From positions 248,001 to 312,000 of the forward strand of contig NZ_JANAVF010000008.1 in NCBI RefSeq assembly GCF_024213195.1: DNA of 64,000 nucleotides. The letters run 5' to 3'. The stretch's first letter is position 1. The number at the start of each line of letters is the position of its first letter. A model generated the notes under the pieces. The model saw only the letters and a list, made by a program, of their open reading frames with translations. It had not been told where the DNA came from and searched no databases. The translations under genes and the position numbers were made by a program. Of the stretch, positions 59,189 to 64,000 are shown piece by piece. This stretch comes from Streptomyces sp. TBY4 (GTDB lineage: Bacteria > Actinomycetota > Actinomycetes > Streptomycetales > Streptomycetaceae).

Positions 59189-62100
59189 ATGCGCCCGATA
59201 TCGCGTACGGCACTGGGAGCGGCCATCGCCGCCGTCCTGGCCGTCACGGCCGTGGGCCCGTCCACGGCGCAGCCGAGCGACGGAGCCTCCGGAGCAGGAT
59301 CCGGAACGTCGAAGAAGGCCCTCACCGGGAGCCAGGAGGCCGCGAAGCAGCCCACCGGTCCCGTGACGGTGACCCTGGTCACCGGTGACCGGATCCTGGT
59401 GTCCACCGACGCGCAGGGGCGTACGGCAGCCACCGCGATGCCCCGCGAGGACGGCTCGCAGCCGATCGTGCAGACCCGGCAGGCGGGCAAGGACCTCTAC
59501 GTCTACCCCGAGAGCGCGGTCAAGGCGCTCGCCGCGGGCAAGGCCGACGAGGAACTCTTCAACGTCACCGGCCTGATCCGGCAGGGGTACGACGACGCGC
59601 ACGCCAAGAAGCTCCCGCTGATCGCGGTCTACGAGCGCTCCGCGAGCCTCGCCCGCAGCGCCCCGCCCGTCCCGCGCGGCGCCGAGCAGTCGCTGGTCCT
59701 CGGCTCCATCGGCGGTGTCGCCCTCGCTGCCGACAAGGAGAAGGCCGCCGACTTCTGGGCCGATGTCACCGGCGCGCACGTCGACCCGCGGGCCCGCTCC
59801 ACCGCCTCCGCCCCGCTGAAGAAGCTGTGGCTGGACGGCAAGGTCCAGGCGAACCTGGAGCGTTCCACGAAGCAGGTCGGCGCCACCGCAGCGTGGGCCG
59901 CCGGATTCGACGGCACGGGCACCAAGGTCGCCGTCCTCGACACCGGCACCGACCTCGAACACCCCGACCTCAAGGGCCGGGTCGCCGAGGCGAAGAACTT
60001 CACCGACTCGGACACCGCCGGGGACCGCCAGGGCCACGGCACCCACACCATCTCCACCGTGGGCGGCTCCGGCGCCGCGAGCGCCGGCGCGAAGAAGGGC
60101 GTCGCCCCCGGAGCCCAGCTGCTCAGCGGCAAGGTCCTCAACGATTCCGGCTACGGCCTGGACTCCTGGATCATCGCGGGCATGCAGTGGGCCGTCGACA
60201 GCAAGGCCGACGTGGTCTCCATGAGCCTGGGCGACCCCTCCCAGCTCTCCTGCGACGACCCGATGGCCGCGGCCACCGAGGCGCTGGCCCAGAGCAGCGG
60301 CACCCTCTTCGTCGTCGCCGCCGGCAACGCAGGCCCCGGCAACAACACCGTCTCCTCGCCCGGTTGCGCGCCCAGCGTGCTGACCGTCGGCGCCGTGGAC
60401 CGCGCCGACAAGACCGCCTCCTTCTCCAGCCGCGGCCCGGCCGGCCTGAACCACACCCTCAAGCCCGAGATCTCCGCCCCCGGCGTCGACATCTCCGCCG
60501 CCGCGGCGGGCGGCCGCGGGGTGTACGCGTACCAGTCCATGTCGGGCACCTCGATGGCCACCCCGCACGTCGCGGGCGCCGCCGCCATCGTCAAGCAGCG
60601 CCACCCCGACTGGACGGCGCAGCAGATCAAGGCAGCGCTCGTCGGCTCCGCCAACTCGGCGGTCCCGGGCGACGTACGGGAGACCGGCGGCGGCCGGCTC
60701 GACGTCAAGGCCGCCCTCGGCACCACCGTCACCAGCGCCCCCGCACTCCAGGGCGGCACCTTCAACTGGCCGCAGGACCGCAGCGACCGCACGTCCGTCG
60801 AGGTCCCGTACACCAACACGGGGACCAAGCCCGTCACGCTGAAGCTCTCCGTCGAGAAGGTCACCGGCAACGACGGCTCCGCCGTCCGCGGCCAGGTCGC
60901 CCGCCTGGAGCGGCGTACCGTGACCGTCCCGGCCGGCGCCACCGTCAAGGTGCCGCTCGCCCTGGACCCCGCCGCGAAGCTGGAGCGCTCCCAGTACGGG
61001 GACGTCACCGGCCGCGTCGTCGCCACGGCGGACGGCGGCGTGCACGTCTCCACCCCCTTCTCCCTCTACGTGGAGCCGGAGACGGTGACGGTGCGCGTCA
61101 AGCTCGTCGACCGCGCGGGCAACCCGGCCGGCGGCCCGTCCTCCCTGGACCTGATCGGCACCGACGACGCCACCGGTGAGCGCCGCTTCAACGAGGGCTC
61201 CGTGGACCAGGTGTTCCGGGTCCGCCCGGGCTCGTACTTCCTCTCCGCCTTCGTCGGCACCCCCGACGCCGGCGCGGAGCCGCAGATGTACGACTCGCTC
61301 ACCTACCTCGGCCGTCCGCAGACGGAGATCAAGAAGGACACGGTGATCGTGCTGGACGCCCGCAAGGCGGCCCGGCTGAGCATCGCCACCGACAAGCCCA
61401 CCGAGGCGCGCGCCACCACCCTCGCCTTCTCCCGCTCCTGGGGCGACGCCTGGCAGCACGCGGGCACCGCGGCCGGCGGCCGCACCATCCGCGGCTTCTA
61501 CGCCTCGGTCGACGGCCGGGCCACGGAGGGCGACTTCGAGTTCGGCAGCTACTGGCGGGCGGCCGCGCCGCTGCTCACCGAGCTGAAGGCCGACGGCGGC
61601 CCGGTGCTGCACCCGATCACCGCCTCCACCGGCAGCGACAACCTCGACGGCACCGGCAGCGCCCCGCTCGTCGACGCGGGCACCGGCACCCCCGAGGAGC
61701 TCGCGGCCGTCGCCGCCAAGGGCGCGATCGTCCTGGTCAAGGTGGCCGACGACGCGCTGTACGGGATCGCGAACGACGCGAAGGCGGCGGGCGCCAAGGC
61801 CGTCCTCGCCTACCGCGACGCCCCCGGCCGCTGGCAGGGCTTCACCGGCTACGCGGGCGGTGCGCTCCCGGCCCTGTCCATCGAGGCGGCCGAGGGCCGG
61901 GCCCTGCTGGCCAAGCTGGGCAAGGGCCCGGTCACGCTGCGCTGGAAGGGCACCGCGAAGAGCCCGTACGTCTACAACCTCGCGCAGATCGAGAAGGGCC
62001 AGGTCCACGGAGACCGCACCTACCGGGTGCGCGACCGCGAGCTCGGCACCGTCGAGTCGGCCTACCAGTCGATGGGCGTCGCCGCCGACTTCGTCGACGT

Positions 62101-62989
62101 GGTCGGCGCCTACCGCCCGCTCGGCAACGCCGTGTACTTCGGCTCCCTCGACACCGTCGCGGCGCCGGGCAAGCGCACCGAGTACTACTCCGCCGGGGAC
62201 ACCTCCTGGGACCACCTGCTCTCCAGCAGCTTCCCGTGGGGCGAGTTCATGACCGACCAGCACCGTACGTACAAGGCGGGCTCCCAGCGCACCGAGAGCT
62301 GGTACGACGGGGTCATCGGCCCGGTCGCGCCGCGCGACACCGCGGGCAAGGAGCAGCTGGCCGCCGAACGCCAGGGCAACCTGATCGGCTTCGCCTCCGC
62401 GATGTGGGGCGACAGCGGCCACTACGCGCAGCAGGGCGGCTTCGGCGACCTCGGCAACGTCTCGCTCAAGGTCAACGGCGAATCGCTGGGCGACACCGGC
62501 TACCCGTTCGGGGCCTTCGAGGTCCCGGCCGAGGAGTCCACGTACGAACTGACCCAGTACCTGGAGAAGTTCGGCCAGCCGGCCCGCACCTGGCAGCGCT
62601 CCTCGGCGATCCAGACCACCTGGACCTTCCGCTCGAAGCTGGACGCGACGCAGTACTCGCAGGGGCTGCCGGTCATCTTCCCGCGGATCTCCGCCCCGCT
62701 GGACGGCATGAAGACGCTGGCCGCGGCCGACGGCCAGAAGATCGGCCTCGCGGTCAGCGGGCACGCGGGCTACGCGCCGGGCGCGCTGGCGTCGGCGAAG
62801 CTGTCGTACTCGTACGACGAGGGCGGCAGCTGGAGCGAGGCGAAGGTGAGCGAGCGCGGTGGGCAGTGGACCGCGACCGTGGACCACGCCGGAGCGGCGG
62901 GCAAGCAGGTCATGCTCAAGGTCGAGCTGACCGACAGGAACGGCGCCACCGTCACCCAGATGGTCGCGCGGGCGTACGACATTCGGTAA
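59189..62989 (+). CDS. Secreted S8 family subtilisin-like peptidase
   Basis: 1266 residues. A Sec signal peptide (about 1-35), a propeptide region to about 240, then the catalytic domain: Asp in AVLDTGTDLEHPDL, His in GHGTHTIST, Asn in AAGNAGPG and Ser in SGTSMATPHVAG. About 600 further residues hold beta-rich domains, including a PA-like insert region (GAIVLVKVADDALYGIANDAKAAGAKAVLAY) after the catalytic part. ATG at 59189 after GGGGAGAG. A T-rich terminator follows. It degrades extracellular protein and is probably controlled by the divergent HTH regulator. Confidence 0.95.
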   Translation: MRPISRTALGAAIAAVLAVTAVGPSTAQPSDGASGAGSGTSKKALTGSQEAAKQPTGPVTVTLVTGDRILVSTDAQGRTAATAMPREDGSQPIVQTRQAGKDLYVYPESAVKALAAGKADEELFNVTGLIRQGYDDAHAKKLPLIAVYERSASLARSAPPVPRGAEQSLVLGSIGGVALAADKEKAADFWADVTGAHVDPRARSTASAPLKKLWLDGKVQANLERSTKQVGATAAWAAGFDGTGTKVAVLDTGTDLEHPDLKGRVAEAKNFTDSDTAGDRQGHGTHTISTVGGSGAASAGAKKGVAPGAQLLSGKVLNDSGYGLDSWIIAGMQWAVDSKADVVSMSLGDPSQLSCDDPMAAATEALAQSSGTLFVVAAGNAGPGNNTVSSPGCAPSVLTVGAVDRADKTASFSSRGPAGLNHTLKPEISAPGVDISAAAAGGRGVYAYQSMSGTSMATPHVAGAAAIVKQRHPDWTAQQIKAALVGSANSAVPGDVRETGGGRLDVKAALGTTVTSAPALQGGTFNWPQDRSDRTSVEVPYTNTGTKPVTLKLSVEKVTGNDGSAVRGQVARLERRTVTVPAGATVKVPLALDPAAKLERSQYGDVTGRVVATADGGVHVSTPFSLYVEPETVTVRVKLVDRAGNPAGGPSSLDLIGTDDATGERRFNEGSVDQVFRVRPGSYFLSAFVGTPDAGAEPQMYDSLTYLGRPQTEIKKDTVIVLDARKAARLSIATDKPTEARATTLAFSRSWGDAWQHAGTAAGGRTIRGFYASVDGRATEGDFEFGSYWRAAAPLLTELKADGGPVLHPITASTGSDNLDGTGSAPLVDAGTGTPEELAAVAAKGAIVLVKVADDALYGIANDAKAAGAKAVLAYRDAPGRWQGFTGYAGGALPALSIEAAEGRALLAKLGKGPVTLRWKGTAKSPYVYNLAQIEKGQVHGDRTYRVRDRELGTVESAYQSMGVAADFVDVVGAYRPLGNAVYFGSLDTVAAPGKRTEYYSAGDTSWDHLLSSSFPWGEFMTDQHRTYKAGSQRTESWYDGVIGPVAPRDTAGKEQLAAERQGNLIGFASAMWGDSGHYAQQGGFGDLGNVSLKVNGESLGDTGYPFGAFEVPAEESTYELTQYLEKFGQPARTWQRSSAIQTTWTFRSKLDATQYSQGLPVIFPRISAPLDGMKTLAAADGQKIGLAVSGHAGYAPGALASAKLSYSYDEGGSWSEAKVSERGGQWTATVDHAGAAGKQVMLKVELTDRNGATVTQMVARAYDIR

Positions 62990-63007
62990 GTCGTACGACA
63001 TAGGGCA

Positions 63008-63047
63008 GGGGGGTCCATCGGACGGCGGTCCGATGGGCCCCCCTTTT
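63008..63047 (+). terminator. Intrinsic terminator of the subtilase gene
   Basis: Arms GGGGGGTCCATCGGAC (63008-63023) and GTCCGATGGGCCCCCC (63028-63043) with loop GGCG, one G-T pair, followed by TTTT. It starts 19 bases after the stop. Confidence 0.88.
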
Positions 63048-63106
63048 CCTGCGCTTTTCCTGCGTTCGCCGGATTTCGGCTGCGCCGGAGCCCGACAATG
63101 AGGGCC

Positions 63107-64000
63107 ATGAGTCAGCGGGACGCGGGCGCGGATGACTGGTGGCACAAGCTCTACGAGGACCCCGAAGGGGTCCCGGACCCCGACCCCAGGGACACCCTGG
63201 AACACCGCTTCCGCTCGGCAGCGGTCCTGGTCGCCCCGACCCCGCTCCCGGGTCCCCGGACACCCCCGACCCCACGACCACTGACGCCGCCGGACCCGTC
63301 TGCGGTGGAGACCGGCCCGGCGCGCGATGCCACGCCGCCGGCGGAGGGTCCCGGGCCCGGCCCGGAGGCCGGGCCGCCCGCGGAGGACCCCGGGCGGGTG
63401 GCGGAGGCCGGGCCGCCTGTGCCGGGATCCGGGCGGGAGGCGGAGGCCGGGCCGCCTGTGCAGGGTTCCGGGCGGGAGGCGGAGGCCGGGCCGCCTGTGC
63501 CGGGATCCGGGCGGGAGGCGGAGGCCGGGCCGCCTGTGCCGGGTTCCGGGCGGGAGGCCGGGGGCGTGCTGCCTGAGGTCACGGTGCGGGAGGCCGGGCC
63601 GGAGGCTGCCTCTGAGGTCACCTTGCCGGGGTCGGGTTCCGGACCGTTGGCGGAGGTTGGGCGGCCTGTGCCGGGGTCCGGGCCGCTGGACGAGGGCACG
63701 CTCTCCGAGGTCACGTTGCCCGTGCCGGGTTCTGGACCCTTGGCGGAGATCGAGGGGCCTGTGCCGGGGTCCGGGCCGGCGGGCGGGGTCGGGCCGGCCG
63801 AGCCGAGGTCCGGGGCGGTGGCGGACGCCGGGCCACCCGTGCCGGGTTCCGGGCCGGTGGCCGGGGCCACGCCGCCCGAGGTCGCGTTGCCCGGGGCCGG
63901 TCTGCCCATGGAGGGCTCCGAGTCGGCCGCAGGGCTGCCGGAGGCCGGGGCACCGGCGGGGGACGCGTACGGCGGCGGCTCGGTGCTGCCGCCGCCGCGG
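63107..64000 (+). CDS. Repeat-rich Pro/Gly/Glu protein, unrecognised, truncated by the window end
   Basis: Open from ATG 63107 through all 298 visible codons, no stop seen, so it continues beyond 64000. GAGGG lies 2 bases before the ATG, closer than ideal. The first 40 residues (DDWWHKLYEDPE ... RFRSA) are ordinary and resemble openings of some Streptomyces membrane or regulatory proteins; the rest is Pro/Gly/Glu-rich with VPGSG units. Four near-identical 39-bp repeats encode AEAGPPVPGSGRE (63401-63556). This looks like a long extended linker before a domain outside the window. No function can be given. Confidence 0.6.
   Translation, partial: MSQRDAGADDWWHKLYEDPEGVPDPDPRDTLEHRFRSAAVLVAPTPLPGPRTPPTPRPLTPPDPSAVETGPARDATPPAEGPGPGPEAGPPAEDPGRVAEAGPPVPGSGREAEAGPPVQGSGREAEAGPPVPGSGREAEAGPPVPGSGREAGGVLPEVTVREAGPEAASEVTLPGSGSGPLAEVGRPVPGSGPLDEGTLSEVTLPVPGSGPLAEIEGPVPGSGPAGGVGPAEPRSGAVADAGPPVPGSGPVAGATPPEVALPGAGLPMEGSESAAGLPEAGAPAGDAYGGGSVLPPPR
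63401..63556 (+). repeat. Four 39-bp tandem repeats within the C-terminal gene
   Basis: Units start at 63401, 63440, 63479 and 63518, each coding 13 residues; the second differs by CAG for CCG. The in-frame, codon-exact length shows selection or recent expansion of the peptide repeat. Confidence 0.92.

Noticed and set aside
59057..63205. 1382-codon minus-strand frame
   Set aside because: Shadow of the subtilase gene; no domain and biased composition.
63151..63909. Gly/Ser/Pro-rich minus-strand frame
   Set aside because: Reflects the tandem repeat of the plus-strand gene read backwards; no independent support.

Overview
The window reads as chromosomal DNA of a Streptomyces-type actinomycete. 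Base composition is very G+C rich, third codon positions are almost always G or C, GTG/TTG starts and 1-4 base stop/start overlaps are common, and the gene set fits (TreY/TreZ/GlgX, SAV2148-type HEPN protein, macrolide glycosyltransferase, Tat-exported phospholipase C, large secreted subtilase). As I recall it, the order from murC/msrB through treZ to the sulfite reductase operon resembles the SCO60xx-61xx part of the S. coelicolor chromosome; this is memory, not a search.

Layout. 1-1000: end of murC, then msrB. 1061-3343: a lone NACHT/STAND-type NTPase with a nuclease-like N-terminus, the best candidate here for an uncharacterised (probably anti-phage) system. 3464-10899: a minus-strand run of overlapping genes (OleA-like ketosynthase, GT2, AMP-ligase, then after a repeat-filled gap BrkB-like membrane protein, GT2, cytochrome P450, NAD-epimerase) that looks like a cryptic biosynthetic cluster with OleA/C/D-like chemistry. 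11179-13242: phospholipase C. 13277-14025: HigBA-like toxin-antitoxin pair with a perfect 16-bp inverted repeat touching the toxin start. 14118-19494: hydrolases, tRNA-His, DUF418 membrane protein, Xaa-Pro peptidase, methyltransferase.

19547-30028: trehalose/glycogen enzymes treZ, treY and glgX, interleaved with FHA, GNAT, M14 peptidase and MFS genes. 30350-38767: HEPN protein, exonuclease, a TetR/DUF2867 pair with twin operators, phosphotransferase, a macrolide glycosyltransferase with a well-formed leaderless promoter, aldo/keto reductase and PanE-like reductase. 38982-48559: a long minus-strand sulfur assimilation operon (Cys-containing leader peptide, sulfite reductase, small CxxC protein, cysH, cysC, cysD, cysN, a second possible leader, ssuA, ssuB, ssuC, sirohydrochlorin chelatase). 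It takes sulfate to sulfide, imports sulfonates and makes the siroheme precursor step needed by the reductase.

48777-64000: GNAT, GAF-type regulator, AidB-like acyl-CoA dehydrogenase, YihY membrane protein, AraC regulator, VOC protein, a TetR regulator carrying an extra C-terminal HTH, rsgA preceded by a possible micropeptide, DUF456 protein, a regulator divergent from a 1266-residue subtilase, and the start of a Pro/Gly-rich protein with 13-residue repeats that runs off the end. Dispersed G+C-rich repeat elements sit at 7332-7492, 38788-38976 and 48712-48755, each next to gene 3' ends.
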